A stretch of 36,684 nucleotides of DNA. It comes from an uncultured Clostridium sp. Its GTDB lineage: Bacteria > Bacillota > Clostridia > TANB77 > CAG-508. The DNA lies in the NCBI GenBank assembly GCA_930980855.1, contig CAKNIZ010000020.1, forward strand, positions 1 through 36,684, written 5' to 3'. Position numbers and translations under genes: made by a program. A model generated the notes under the pieces. It saw nothing but the letters and a program-made list of their open reading frames with translations, did no database searches and had not been told where the DNA came from. Shown one piece after another: positions 21,925-31,219 of this stretch (positions are counted from its first letter, which is position 1; every line of letters begins with the position of its first letter).

Positions 21925-23124
21925 ATGGAACGTTTGATTTTTCATATAGATGTAAACAATGCATTTTTATCATGGACAGCAGTAGAAATGTTAAAAAATG
22001 GAACAAAGATAGATATAAGAACAATTCCAGCAATAATAGGAGGAGACGAAAGTAAAAGGCATGGGGTAGTGCTTGCAAAAAGTAATGTAGCAAAGCAATT
22101 CGGAATAAAAACAGGAGAACCAATATATTTTGCAAGACAAAAATGTCCACAAATAAAAGTATTTGAATCGAATCATAAAATGTATAGAGAATATTCAGAT
22201 AAGCTATATAAATTATTTCAAGAATATACAGATAAAATAGAAAGATTTTCAATAGACGAATGTTTTCTAGATATGACAAACTTTATCGGTAAAAATGAAA
22301 ATCCAATAAATATAGCAAAAGAAATTTCAAATAGAGTAAAAAGTGAACTTGAATTTACTGTAAATATAGGAATTGCAAGAAATAAACTGTTAGCAAAAAT
22401 GGCTTCAGATTTTGAAAAGCCCGACAAAATTCATACACTATGGAATGAAGAAATACCGTCAAAAATGTGGCCACTTAAAGTAAATGAACTTTTAATGGTA
22501 GGAAGAAAAAGTATACCAAAACTAGAAAAAATGGGCATAAAAACAATAGGGGATTTAGCTCATTCAGATAAAGAAAAAATGTATAAAGTATTTGGTAAAT
22601 TTGGAAAAATGATATGGGAATATGCAAATGGAATAGATGATTCAGAAGTAAATTATACCAAAGAAAAACCAAAAGGAATAGGTAACTCAATTACACTTCC
22701 AGTTGATTATAACAATATTGATGAAATTAATAAAATATTATTAAAATTAACGGAGCAAGTAACGTATAGGCTTAGAAAAGAAAAAATGCTTGCAAATGTT
22801 GTAAATGTACAACTAAAAGATAAAGATTTCAGGGTATATTCGCATCAAAGAAAAATGGATTCACCTACATCAAGTACAAAAATAATATATAACGAAGTAA
22901 AAAAGTTAGCTAATGAATTATATAAAAAAGGAACTTTAATTAGATTAGTTGGAGTAAGGGTAGATAATTTAATAGATGAAAAAGATAAACAAATATCATT
23001 ATTTGAAGATGAACAAAATGAAAAACAAGAAAAAATTGATAATGCTTTGGATAAACTAAAAGATAAATACGGGTATAACTTTATTAAAAGAGCAACAGAT
23101 ATAAATAATACAAAAAGCAAATAA
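21925..23124 (+). CDS. dinB: DNA polymerase IV (Y-family translesion polymerase)
   Basis: The 399-residue protein has the N-terminal metal-binding FHIDVNNAF (Asp9) and the catalytic FSIDECFLDM with Asp111 and Glu112, the two acidic sites of Y-family palms. Thumb HhH motifs (LLMVGRKSIPKLEKMGIKTIGDL) and the little finger follow. Near the C-terminus QISLF (356-360) matches the beta-clamp-binding motif. Expression is SOS-controlled by the operator just upstream, giving low-fidelity bypass synthesis after damage. The ribosome site is weak (GGTGAT), in keeping with low expression. The gene is monocistronic and faces foldback element E5. Confidence 0.95.
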   Translation: MERLIFHIDVNNAFLSWTAVEMLKNGTKIDIRTIPAIIGGDESKRHGVVLAKSNVAKQFGIKTGEPIYFARQKCPQIKVFESNHKMYREYSDKLYKLFQEYTDKIERFSIDECFLDMTNFIGKNENPINIAKEISNRVKSELEFTVNIGIARNKLLAKMASDFEKPDKIHTLWNEEIPSKMWPLKVNELLMVGRKSIPKLEKMGIKTIGDLAHSDKEKMYKVFGKFGKMIWEYANGIDDSEVNYTKEKPKGIGNSITLPVDYNNIDEINKILLKLTEQVTYRLRKEKMLANVVNVQLKDKDFRVYSHQRKMDSPTSSTKIIYNEVKKLANELYKKGTLIRLVGVRVDNLIDEKDKQISLFEDEQNEKQEKIDNALDKLKDKYGYNFIKRATDINNTKSK

Positions 23125-23154
23125 TAACTCGTATAAGTTAGTAGATTTGATTTA

Positions 23155-23316
23155 AAGATAACAAAAACTCTATTATATACAAAAGATAATATATATTTTA
23201 GAAGTCAAGGGGAGCGAACTGCGTAAGCATGAGTGAGCCGTACGGTGCGTCCCCACACCGGAAATTATAAAATATATATTATCTTTTGTATATAAATATT
23301 TAATTTTTTTATCTTA
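23155..23316. repeat. Foldback element E5
   Basis: Arms 23174-23200 and 23268-23294 form a perfect 27-bp inverted repeat. AAGATAA (23155-23161) and TTATCTT (23310-23316) may be a remnant of an outer pair. The GC-rich core (about 23204-23261) shares CAAGGGGAGCG, GAGCCGTACGG and GCGTCCC with the reverse strand of E2. It lies between the converging dinB and VWA-protein genes. Confidence 0.82.
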
Positions 23317-23352
23317 TAAAAAATGAACTTTAAGGAAAATTCCCTAAAGTTC
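23316..23352 (-). terminator. Intrinsic terminator of the VWA-protein gene
   Basis: On the minus strand GAACTTTAGGGA pairs with TTCCTTAAAGTTC (23352-23325), with one imperfection, followed by ATTTTTTAT. Confidence 0.85.
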
Positions 23353-23359
23353 GCTTGTC

Positions 23360-24799
23360 TTAAAATTTATTTCTTTTTATATAACTATAACTTCCAATTC
23401 CAATCGCACCGATTATTGCAACAGCACCAATTATAGCTAGGCCTGTGTAAATTCCTGTTTGAGGAATAGGGTCTTTAGGTAATACATCTAAAGCTACAAC
23501 AGGAGAATCATCATTTTCTGCTGAACCTGGTGTACCATTTTCATCATAAGTTATTTCAACATTTTCGTTAGTTGGTAAATTGATTCCAACAATTTCAGTA
23601 TTAAATTGATCTTTTAAAGATAATCTATAAGAAAATGTTGCTTCTTCTCCAGCTTTTAATGAAGGAATAGTCCAAGTTATAGAATTATCATCAGGATTTA
23701 CTTCAGCTGTAACATTACCCATACTAGCATTAGTAAGTTCAGCATATTCAAAATTATCAATTATATTTTGAGGAAAGTAATCTTTAATAACAATATTTTC
23801 TAAAGTATAACTTTCTTGAATAAGGTTATCATATATTTGGTTTGCAACAGTATCTTCAACATCATTATCACTTACATAATATACGCTACCTGCTGTTGGG
23901 TCTACTGATGTTCCAAAAATTCTCTCTGCAACTTGTCTATAAGTTGGTTTTGGTTCTTCCTTAGAAGCTTCAATTTCTTCATTACTCATCGAAATAAGCA
24001 TAGAAATTAAATTAACACCTTTTTCATTTAATTCAAGAATCTTATTTTTGGTAGGTACTATTGTTGCATCTGAATAAGTGTCCATAGTAACACCTCTTGC
24101 AGTATTAGGTATAGCGTCTGTTAATGTAATTATATATTTTTCTGCATCGGCATTTGTAGATTTTTCTAATAAAGAATATGCAGCATCTAAGCCAACTTCA
24201 ACATTTGTTCTAGGACCCATAACATCTGTAGATACTGTATTTAAAGCATTAGTTATAGCAGTAGGGTCACTTGTTAATGAATCTGTTATAATTTTAGCAT
24301 CCAAATCTGTTCCTTCGATTGTATAACCTTCATCATTAGTTTCAGTACTTGTAGCAAATTCTACAATACCAATTTGAATATTTGGGTTTGCTTTTAACAA
24401 TTTATCAATTAAAGTTTGAGCAGAACGAAGAACGGCTTCTTTTCTAGTCATCATTTCGCCATTTATATCTACTTGATTAGTAGACATACTTCTTGAAGCG
24501 TCAATAAGTAGAACAATATTAGCATCTTTATTTTCAAGAGCTTTAGCATTATTACGTACTGTAAGACCTATGTCAATAGTTTTTTCCTCAGTATTACATT
24601 CTATTAATTTCTTTTCAAATTCTCCATATTGACCAAAACTAATGTGATTAACGGTATCTTCAACTAATGTCATAGTTGCATCAGCTTTGTTTGTAAGCTT
24701 TGCATCATTATTAGCAGTATTTCCAGTTGCAAAAGACATTGAACAAGTTAGTAAAAGTACTAAAACAATAGTAAATAATATACTAAAAACTTTTTTCAT
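23360..24799 (-). CDS. Sortase-anchored surface protein with a VWA domain
   Basis: This 479-residue precursor has a signal peptide at 1-24 (MKKVFSILFTIVLVLLLT, cleavage near SFA), then a von Willebrand factor A domain (about 92-300) whose metal-ion-dependent adhesion site reads DASRS (100-104) with TDA near 227. A beta-rich region follows, with SITWTIPSLKAGEEATFSY typical of surface-protein Ig-like modules. The end is a cell-wall sorting signal: IPQTG (445-449), hydrophobic stretch, and KRNKF tail. IPQTG is a sortase-compatible LPxTG variant. It is likely an adhesin or pilus-tip type protein. No sortase gene is in the window. AAGGAG precedes the ATG, and it ends in a strong terminator, so it is monocistronic. 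Confidence 0.92.
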   Translation of the reverse strand: MKKVFSILFTIVLVLLLTCSMSFATGNTANNDAKLTNKADATMTLVEDTVNHISFGQYGEFEKKLIECNTEEKTIDIGLTVRNNAKALENKDANIVLLIDASRSMSTNQVDINGEMMTRKEAVLRSAQTLIDKLLKANPNIQIGIVEFATSTETNDEGYTIEGTDLDAKIITDSLTSDPTAITNALNTVSTDVMGPRTNVEVGLDAAYSLLEKSTNADAEKYIITLTDAIPNTARGVTMDTYSDATIVPTKNKILELNEKGVNLISMLISMSNEEIEASKEEPKPTYRQVAERIFGTSVDPTAGSVYYVSDNDVEDTVANQIYDNLIQESYTLENIVIKDYFPQNIIDNFEYAELTNASMGNVTAEVNPDDNSITWTIPSLKAGEEATFSYRLSLKDQFNTEIVGINLPTNENVEITYDENGTPGSAENDDSPVVALDVLPKDPIPQTGIYTGLAIIGAVAIIGAIGIGSYSYIKRNKF

Positions 24800-24912
24800 A
24801 ATTTTTCTCCTTTTCTTACTTTATATAGTTTATACAAAAATATTAAATTAATACTTTCTACATTATATTATACAAAAAAATAAAAAACAACATTTTTCGA
24901 TAAAAAAATAGC

Positions 24913-24941
24913 TACACAAAAAAATTTTTTTATGATAAAAT
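24913..24941 (+). promoter_or_regulatory. Probable folD promoter
   Basis: Extended -10 TGATAAAAT (24933-24941) with a weak -35 TACACA (24913-24918) at 17 bases. An in-frame ATG at 24932 overlaps it and is therefore not the start of folD. Confidence 0.5.
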
Positions 24942-24967
24942 GCAATAAAAAAATAAGGAGCAAAATT

Positions 24968-25819
24968 ATGTCAGAAATAATTGATGGAAAAAATCTTGCA
25001 AAAGAAATAAGAGAAGGACTAAAAATAGAAGCATATAAGCTAAGAAATAATGGGATAGTACCACATTTAGCAGTTATAATGGTTGGAGATAATGATGCCT
25101 CAAAAGTATATGTTAGAAATAAGAGCAGAGCTTGTGAAGAAATAGGAATAGAGTTTAAAGAATATTTACTTCCAAGTACAACTAAACAAACAGAATTAAT
25201 AGAATTAATTCAAAAATTAAATAATGATAAAAATATAAATGGAATCTTACTACAAAGTCCAATTCCAAAACCATTAAATATTCAACAAGCATTTAATACA
25301 ATATTACCTGAAAAAGATGTGGATGGTTTTAATCCATATAATGTAGGAAATTTGTGCATAGGACAAGATGGATTTATTCCATGTACACCCCTTGGAATTA
25401 TGAAAATGTTTGAAAAATACAATATAGATATTGATGGTAAGAAAGTGGCGATTATAGGAAGAAGTAATATTGTTGGAAAACCAATGGCGCAATGTATGCT
25501 TTCAAAAAATGCCACTGTAACAATTTGTCATTCAAGAACAAAAGAACTAAAGAAAGAAGTTAAAGATGCAGATATAATAATAGCAGCAGCAGGAAAGCAA
25601 AATATAGTAACAGCAGACATGGTAAAAGAAGGAGCAGTAATAATTGATGTTGGAATGAATAGAAACAGTGAAGGTAAACTTTGTGGTGATGTAGATTTTG
25701 AAAATATAAAAGGAAAAGCATCATACATAACACCTGTTCCAGGAGGAGTTGGACCAATGACAATTGCAATGCTAATGTCAAATGTTATTAAAGCAACAAA
25801 AAATCAAAACAATTTTTGA
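24968..25819 (+). CDS. folD: FolD: methylenetetrahydrofolate dehydrogenase / methenyl-THF cyclohydrolase
   Basis: FolD interconverts 5,10-methylene-THF, methenyl-THF and 10-formyl-THF with NADP. The 283-residue protein shows YVRNK (Tyr48, catalytic Lys52), ILLQSPIPKPL, the EKDVDGFNPYNVG stretch, the Rossmann motif IIGRSNIVGKPMA, and PGGVGPMTIAMLM. ATG 24968 is chosen because AAGGAG is 6 nt upstream. Its product 10-formyl-THF is the substrate of Fmt encoded downstream at 28861. A short GC-rich repeat follows the stop immediately. Confidence 0.97.
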   Translation: MSEIIDGKNLAKEIREGLKIEAYKLRNNGIVPHLAVIMVGDNDASKVYVRNKSRACEEIGIEFKEYLLPSTTKQTELIELIQKLNNDKNINGILLQSPIPKPLNIQQAFNTILPEKDVDGFNPYNVGNLCIGQDGFIPCTPLGIMKMFEKYNIDIDGKKVAIIGRSNIVGKPMAQCMLSKNATVTICHSRTKELKKEVKDADIIIAAAGKQNIVTADMVKEGAVIIDVGMNRNSEGKLCGDVDFENIKGKASYITPVPGGVGPMTIAMLMSNVIKATKNQNNF

Positions 25820-25884
25820 TTTGGGACGTACCTAAATTGAAAATTTTTGAAAAAGGACCGTCCCAGAACGAAAAAGGACCGCCA
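25820..25884. repeat. Short GGGACG-type repeat between folD and priA
   Basis: GGGACG (25823-25828) can pair with CGTCCC (25859-25864). AAAAAGGACCG occurs twice in tandem (ending at 25860 and near 25879). The GC-rich words contrast with the surrounding AT-rich DNA and look like a dispersed intergenic repeat, not a gene. Confidence 0.5.
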
Positions 25885-25903
25885 AAAATAAGAAAGGATA
25901 AAA

Positions 25904-28123
25904 ATGGTAGCAGAAATAATAATAAGCTCATCAGTAAAAACACTTAATAGAATATTTGATTATGAAATTCCAGAAAACTTAAATGTAGAAATTGGAACTA
26001 GAGTTTTTGTGCCATTTGGAAATAAGAAGGTACCAGAAGAAGGAATAGTAGTAGGTATAAAAGAAAAATCTGAATACAAAATAAAAAAGATTTTAAATGT
26101 GCAAAATGAAAAAATAGATATTGAAAAAATTGAACTTGCAAAATGGATGGCCAAAAGATACATTTGTAATTTATCAGATTGTTTAAAACTAATGCTTACA
26201 CCAGGAACTACTGCTAAAAATACTGAAACAAGAGTAAAAGAAAGAACAATAAATTTAATAATACTAGCTAAAGATATTGATGAAATTCAAGAAGATATAG
26301 ATTCAGGAAAAATAAAATCAGAAAAACAAAAAAATGTTCTTGAATTTTTAATAAATAATGAAAACGCAACAATGCAAGATATAGAAATATTTACAGATTG
26401 CTCAAGAAGTATAGTAAATACATTAATAAAAAATGGGTATTTAGAATATAAGGAACAACAAGTTGAAAGAAATCCTTTTATCCATAAAGTAGAAAATAAA
26501 ACTAAGAATTTAAAACTAACAGTAGAACAACAAATAGCTATTAATAGTATAAAAGAAGAAGGCGAATATTTGCTTTATGGTGTAACAGGTTCTGGAAAAA
26601 CAGAAATATACTTACAATTAATTGAAAAAAAGCTTGAAGATAATAAAAGTAGCATAATGTTAGTTCCAGAAATTTCACTTACTCCACAAACTGTAGATAG
26701 ATTTATAGCAAGATTTGGAGAAGATAAAATAGCGGTTCTTCATAGTAAATTATCTATAGGAGAAAGATTTGACCAATGGAATAAAATTAAAGATGGAAGA
26801 GCGAAGATAATAATAGGTGCGAGATCAGCTATATTTGCACCTGCAAAAGATTTAGGATTAATTATAATAGATGAAGAACACGATGAATCATATAAATCAG
26901 AAATGTCACCTAGATATGATGCAAAAGAAATAGCAGAATACTTGGCTAAAAAACAGAAGATTCCGCTAATATTAGGTAGTGCAACGCCTGATTTAAAATC
27001 TTATTATAAAACACGAAATGGAGAAATAAAATTATTAACATTAACACAAAGAGCAAATAATTCTAGCTTACCAGCTGTAGAAATAGTCGATTTAAGACAG
27101 GAACTTGCAAGTGGAAATAAGTCAATGCTAAGTGAAAAACTGCAAGAAGAAATTAAGAAAAATTTATTAGTAAATAAACAAACAATTCTATTTTTAAATA
27201 GAAGAGGTTTTTCAACATTTATAATGTGCAGAGATTGTGGATATACTGTTAAATGCAAAAGATGTGATATAACAATGACATATCATAAAAACGAAAATAA
27301 ATTAAAATGTCACTATTGCGGTTATGAAGAAAATATTGTAAAAGAATGTCCAGAATGCCATAGCAAAAATATAAAATATTTTGGAGCAGGGACACAAAGG
27401 CTAGAAGATGAAGTACATAATGTATTCCCAGATGCTACGACAATTAGAATGGACGTAGATACTGTTTCAAAGAAAAACTCTCATGAAGAAATTCTAAATA
27501 AATTTAAAAATGAAAATATAAATATTTTAATTGGAACACAAATGGTAGTTAAAGGACATCATTTTCCAAATGTAACTTTAGTTGGAGTTGTAGCTGCAGA
27601 TAGTAGTTTAAATTTAGGGGATTTTAGAGCTAATGAAAAAACTTTTCAGACATTAACTCAAGTTGCTGGAAGGGCAGGAAGAGGAGATTGTGAAGGAAGA
27701 GTAATAATTCAAACATATAATCCAGATAATTATGCAATAGAATATTCAAAACTGCAAGATTACAATTTGTTTTACAATACAGAAATAGAATTAAGAAAAC
27801 AATTGAAATATCCACCATTTTGCGATATAATATTAATAGATATGTCTGCAAAAAATTTTGCAGAATTAAAAAAAGTTGCAAAATTTTTGCACACATATTT
27901 AAAAAATAGAGTAATAAATGAAAAATTTGGACTTTTATTATATAGCCCAGTACCTTCACCTGTTGAAAAAATAAAAGATAGATATAGGTGGCGTATGATT
28001 ATAAAATGTAAATATGATGATAGAGTAAATGCTTTATTAACAGATGCTTTGAATCAGTTTATAGACATGAAAACAAAAACAGCAAGGGTAAATATAGAAT
28101 TGAATCCAAATAATATGATATAG
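25904..28123 (+). CDS. priA: Primosomal helicase PriA
   Basis: PriA restarts stalled replication forks by binding fork DNA and loading the helicase. The 739-residue protein has an N-terminal DNA-binding domain (1-105), the superfamily 2 helicase core with Walker A GVTGSGKTE (about 225-233), DEEH box (IIIDEEHDES, near 325), GSATPD, and a zinc-binding domain with eight cysteines (CRDCGYTVKCKRC ... CHYC ... CPEC, about 445-490). The C-terminal part contains the QVAGRAGRG motif VI (about 585-593). It is followed by def after 12 nt; priA-def-fmt is a common Firmicute order. Confidence 0.97.
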   Translation: MVAEIIISSSVKTLNRIFDYEIPENLNVEIGTRVFVPFGNKKVPEEGIVVGIKEKSEYKIKKILNVQNEKIDIEKIELAKWMAKRYICNLSDCLKLMLTPGTTAKNTETRVKERTINLIILAKDIDEIQEDIDSGKIKSEKQKNVLEFLINNENATMQDIEIFTDCSRSIVNTLIKNGYLEYKEQQVERNPFIHKVENKTKNLKLTVEQQIAINSIKEEGEYLLYGVTGSGKTEIYLQLIEKKLEDNKSSIMLVPEISLTPQTVDRFIARFGEDKIAVLHSKLSIGERFDQWNKIKDGRAKIIIGARSAIFAPAKDLGLIIIDEEHDESYKSEMSPRYDAKEIAEYLAKKQKIPLILGSATPDLKSYYKTRNGEIKLLTLTQRANNSSLPAVEIVDLRQELASGNKSMLSEKLQEEIKKNLLVNKQTILFLNRRGFSTFIMCRDCGYTVKCKRCDITMTYHKNENKLKCHYCGYEENIVKECPECHSKNIKYFGAGTQRLEDEVHNVFPDATTIRMDVDTVSKKNSHEEILNKFKNENINILIGTQMVVKGHHFPNVTLVGVVAADSSLNLGDFRANEKTFQTLTQVAGRAGRGDCEGRVIIQTYNPDNYAIEYSKLQDYNLFYNTEIELRKQLKYPPFCDIILIDMSAKNFAELKKVAKFLHTYLKNRVINEKFGLLLYSPVPSPVEKIKDRYRWRMIIKCKYDDRVNALLTDALNQFIDMKTKTARVNIELNPNNMI

Positions 28124-28135
28124 AAAGGAAGCAAA

Positions 28136-28624
28136 ATGGCAATTAGAGAAATAAGAAAAGACGGAGATGAAATCTTAAGAAAAAAATCAAGACAAGTTGA
28201 AGTAGTAGATGATAGAATTAGAGAATTAATAGAAGACATGATAGAAACAATGCATGAAGCAAATGGTGTAGGAATTTCAGCAGTACAAGTAGGAATACTA
28301 AAAAGAGTAGTAGTAATTGACTTGTATGATGGAAATGCACCTTTAAAATTGATAAATCCAGTTATAGTAAAACAAAAAGGAGAACAAGAAGTTGAAGAAG
28401 GATGCTTGAGTTTTCCTAATCAGTTTGCAAAGGTTATAAGACCAAAAGAAGTGACAGTAAAAGCTCTTAATGAAGAAGGCAAACCAATTACTGTAAAAGG
28501 TAAAGACCTTCTAGCACAGGCATTAGCACACGAAATAGATCATTTAGACGGAAAACTATTTGTAGATATAATGGAACCTGGAACACTAGAATATATTGAA
28601 CCAAATTCAACAAGTGAAAAATAA
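28136..28624 (+). CDS. def: Peptide deformylase
   Basis: Removes the formyl group from nascent proteins at the ribosome exit. The 162-residue protein has motif 1 GVGISAVQ (44-51; the family consensus is GxGxAAxQ, here with Ser-Ala), motif 2 EGCLS (88-92, metal ligand Cys90) and motif 3 HEIDHLDG (132-139, His132 and His136 ligands, Glu133 catalytic). The GGAAG ribosome site lies within the 12-nt gap to priA. Its functional partner fmt is next but separated by foldback element E6. Confidence 0.97.
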   Translation: MAIREIRKDGDEILRKKSRQVEVVDDRIRELIEDMIETMHEANGVGISAVQVGILKRVVVIDLYDGNAPLKLINPVIVKQKGEQEVEEGCLSFPNQFAKVIRPKEVTVKALNEEGKPITVKGKDLLAQALAHEIDHLDGKLFVDIMEPGTLEYIEPNSTSEK

Positions 28625-28631
28625 TTAAAAT

Positions 28632-28833
28632 TCCTATAAAAAGTTAATTTACACTTTAATATTATTTATCTACCAATTCTATAAATGATTTCTTGTTTCC
28701 TTGCGGTCGCTTACGCTCCAAACGCACTTCGCTGGAATCCTTCCAGCTCGTTTGAACGTGAACAAAGGAACTGCAAAATCATTTATACAATTATACAAAA
28801 TTAAATTAATCTGTAAATTAACTTTTTATAGGA
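28632..28833. repeat. Foldback element E6 between def and fmt
   Basis: Outer arms 28632-28653 and 28812-28833 are a perfect 22-bp inverted repeat. Inner arms 28680-28691 and 28776-28787 are a perfect 12-bp repeat. The GC-rich core contains a small perfect hairpin GCTGGAA-TCC-TTCCAGC, and its ends (CTTGTTTC at the left, AACTGCAAAA at the right) match E3 and E7. The inner part is longer than in those two. Confidence 0.82.
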
Positions 28834-28860
28834 TAATTTATTTAATAAGGAGGTTTTTGA

Positions 28861-29880
28861 ATGAAGATAATTTTTATGGGGACACCAGATTTTGCAAAGG
28901 AATCATTAGAAGCCATATATAATGCAGGACACGAAATTTTAGCTGTTGTAACAAATCCAGACAAGCCAAAAGGTAGAGGAATGAAAATGATAGCATCTCC
29001 CGTAAAAGAGTTTGCATTAGAAAAGAATTTAAAAATATATCAACCATTAAAAGTGAGAAATAATCAAGAATTTATAAATGAAATGAAAGAATTAAAACCG
29101 GATTTACTATGCGTAGTAGCCTATGGAAAAATACTTCCAAAAGAATTACTAGATATATCAAAGTTTGGAGCAATAAATGTACATGGTTCACTTCTTCCAA
29201 AATATAGAGGTGCAGCACCAATTCAATGGGCAGTACTAAATGGAGATAAAAAAACAGGAATAACAACTATGTTTATGGATGAGGGAATGGATACAGGAGA
29301 CATGATACTAAAAGAAGAAACAGAGATAGGTGCTGACGAAACAACAGGAGAACTTTGGGAAAGGCTTTCAAAAATTGGAGCAAAACTTTTAGTCCAAACT
29401 ATTGAAAAAATAAATAAAGTAGATAATAAAGAAAACAAAACATTAGAACAAATAAAACAAGCAGTAGGAGCAGAAAAACAAGGAAAAGATTTTTCAACAG
29501 CACCAATGCTAAATAAAGAAATGGCAAAAATAGATTGGAAAAAAACTAGCGAGCAAATAAAAAATTTAGTAAGAGGTCTAAATCCAATTATGGGAGCATA
29601 TTGTTTGTTAGAAAATAAGAAAATAAAGCTATGGAAAGTTAGAACCGCACAAAAAGAAGAGCTAGAACAAAAATTCCCAGAAATGAAAGAATATGAATCA
29701 AGAATGAAAAAGGTTGAAGCGGGTACAATTTTATTTGCAGACAATAAAAAGGGATTATTTGTGAAAACTGTGGATGGAATATTAGAAATATTAGAAATTC
29801 AAGGAGAAAATGCAAAGAAAATGGATGCAAAAAGTTTTTTGAATGGAAATAATATTCATGCTGGAGAAATATTTGAATAA
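28861..29880 (+). CDS. fmt: Methionyl-tRNA formyltransferase
   Basis: Formylates initiator Met-tRNA with 10-formyl-THF. The 339-residue protein has the formyltransferase domain with Asn106, His108 (INVHGSLLPKYRGAAPIQWA) and Asp144 (MDEGMDTGDM) as catalytic triad, and the C-terminal tRNA-binding barrel (AKIDWKKTSEQIKNLVRGLNP onwards). It is about 25 residues longer than usual through a charged insertion around 255-282 (QKEELEQKFPEMKEYESRMK). AGGAGG precedes the ATG. Confidence 0.97.
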   Translation: MKIIFMGTPDFAKESLEAIYNAGHEILAVVTNPDKPKGRGMKMIASPVKEFALEKNLKIYQPLKVRNNQEFINEMKELKPDLLCVVAYGKILPKELLDISKFGAINVHGSLLPKYRGAAPIQWAVLNGDKKTGITTMFMDEGMDTGDMILKEETEIGADETTGELWERLSKIGAKLLVQTIEKINKVDNKENKTLEQIKQAVGAEKQGKDFSTAPMLNKEMAKIDWKKTSEQIKNLVRGLNPIMGAYCLLENKKIKLWKVRTAQKEELEQKFPEMKEYESRMKKVEAGTILFADNKKGLFVKTVDGILEILEIQGENAKKMDAKSFLNGNNIHAGEIFE

Positions 29881-29946
29881 AAATATTGTTAAAAAAATAT
29901 ATTATTTGTATAATTGTGTCAGAAAAAGTTAGAAAGGGGAGTAAAA

Positions 29947-31146
29947 ATGATAATAAATAGGAAAGCAAGTGATTTTAGAAAAGAAGCAAGAGAAGCACTT
30001 AATGGTAAGTGGGGAACTGCGATATTAATCTCATTAATTTATGCTGCAATTATTTTTGTCACTTCAATAATATCAAGCTTAGTTGGAATGATATCATCAA
30101 TATTATCTTTCATAGTTTTTATAGGATTTATATTAATACTTCCACCATTAATATATGGCACAGCATATGCATATTATCACCTAAAAAATGGAGAGAAAAT
30201 TAGTCCAATAGAATTTTTGAAAGTAGGATTTTTAAATTTTGGACGTAGCTGGAAAATATCATTACAAATATTAAAAAAATGCTGGTGGTGTATTCTAATA
30301 ATAATATTGCCAACAATTATAGGATTAGTATTTTTTATAGTACAAGATGCAAGTTCAGTTACATCATCTAATTATTTTTGGGATTATTCATATGATAATT
30401 ATGACTATTATGATGTGTATAGCAAATATTCAGATGATTATTATGAATATGACGATTATGATTACGATTATTATGACTATGGATATGATAATTATGACTT
30501 CAGCTATTATGATGATAATAGCGATATTGAAAGTATGGTTTCTAATTTAGGAGGGGCGTTATTATCATTTTTACTATTAATAGCATATTTAGGATTATGT
30601 GTTTTAGTAGTAGTAAAATCATTACTATATGCATTAACATTTTATATAGCTGTATCAGATGAAAGTATTTCACCAAAAGAAGCTGTATTACACAGTGAAG
30701 AATTAATGAGAGGAAATAGAGGAAAATATTTCTGCTTAATATTATCATTCTTTGGATGGGCATTATTAGCTGCAATTGCAGAAATATTTGTTTCAAGATT
30801 AGTAATAGAGCTATTTAGTAGAATATTGGTATTTACAACAGCAACTCAAATAATATCACGAATTATGGCTTCAATACTTTCATATGTGGGAACTATTATA
30901 TTAACTCCATATATATCATTATCGGTAATAGCATTTTACCAAGAGTTAGAAAGAATGCATAATCAAAATTATAATTCTAACTATGAGAATATGAACTTAC
31001 AACAAAATAATATAGAAGGACAATTCAACAATACAAATGTAAATCAATTCCCAAATATAAATGAAAACACAAAAATCTGTATGAATTGTGGAAAAGTAAA
31101 TTCTAAAGACTCAGAATATTGCACAAATTGTGGTAATAAAATTTAA
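29947..31146 (+). CDS. DUF975-type membrane protein with Tyr/Asp-rich loop and C-terminal zinc ribbon
   Basis: The 399-residue protein begins RKASDFRKEAREALNGKWGTAI, the family signature of DUF975 membrane proteins. About six membrane helices are visible (residues 25-45, 50-72, 112-132, 203-228, 262-290, 308-335). Between helices 3 and 4, residues about 143-193 form an extremely Tyr/Asp-rich loop (YDYYDVYSKYSDDYYEYDDY and so on) that would be extracytoplasmic or membrane-proximal. After an Asn/Gln-rich linker the C-terminus carries a zinc ribbon, CMNCGK...CTNCG. ATG 29947 is chosen because AAAGGGGAG precedes it; an upstream in-frame ATG at 29914 lacks a site. Function is unknown; regulation or envelope homeostasis is a guess. 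Confidence 0.75.
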   Translation: MIINRKASDFRKEAREALNGKWGTAILISLIYAAIIFVTSIISSLVGMISSILSFIVFIGFILILPPLIYGTAYAYYHLKNGEKISPIEFLKVGFLNFGRSWKISLQILKKCWWCILIIILPTIIGLVFFIVQDASSVTSSNYFWDYSYDNYDYYDVYSKYSDDYYEYDDYDYDYYDYGYDNYDFSYYDDNSDIESMVSNLGGALLSFLLLIAYLGLCVLVVVKSLLYALTFYIAVSDESISPKEAVLHSEELMRGNRGKYFCLILSFFGWALLAAIAEIFVSRLVIELFSRILVFTTATQIISRIMASILSYVGTIILTPYISLSVIAFYQELERMHNQNYNSNYENMNLQQNNIEGQFNNTNVNQFPNINENTKICMNCGKVNSKDSEYCTNCGNKI

Positions 31147-31157
31147 TAAAAAGTAAA

Positions 31158-31203
31158 AAAAGAGGGCAATGCAATGTATAAAATGCAAAAGCCTTCTTTT
31201 ATT
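31158..31203. terminator. Bidirectional terminator
   Basis: AAAAGAGGGC (31158-31167) pairs with GCCTTCTTTT (31191-31200), one G-U pair, flanked by A and T runs. It separates two converging genes. Confidence 0.75.
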
Positions 31204-31219
31204 TACAATATGGTCACGA

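Noticed and set aside
30373..30525. Repeated TATGAT units as a CRISPR array
   Set aside because: They are in frame within a membrane-protein gene, lack spacers and fixed repeats, and encode a Tyr/Asp-rich loop.
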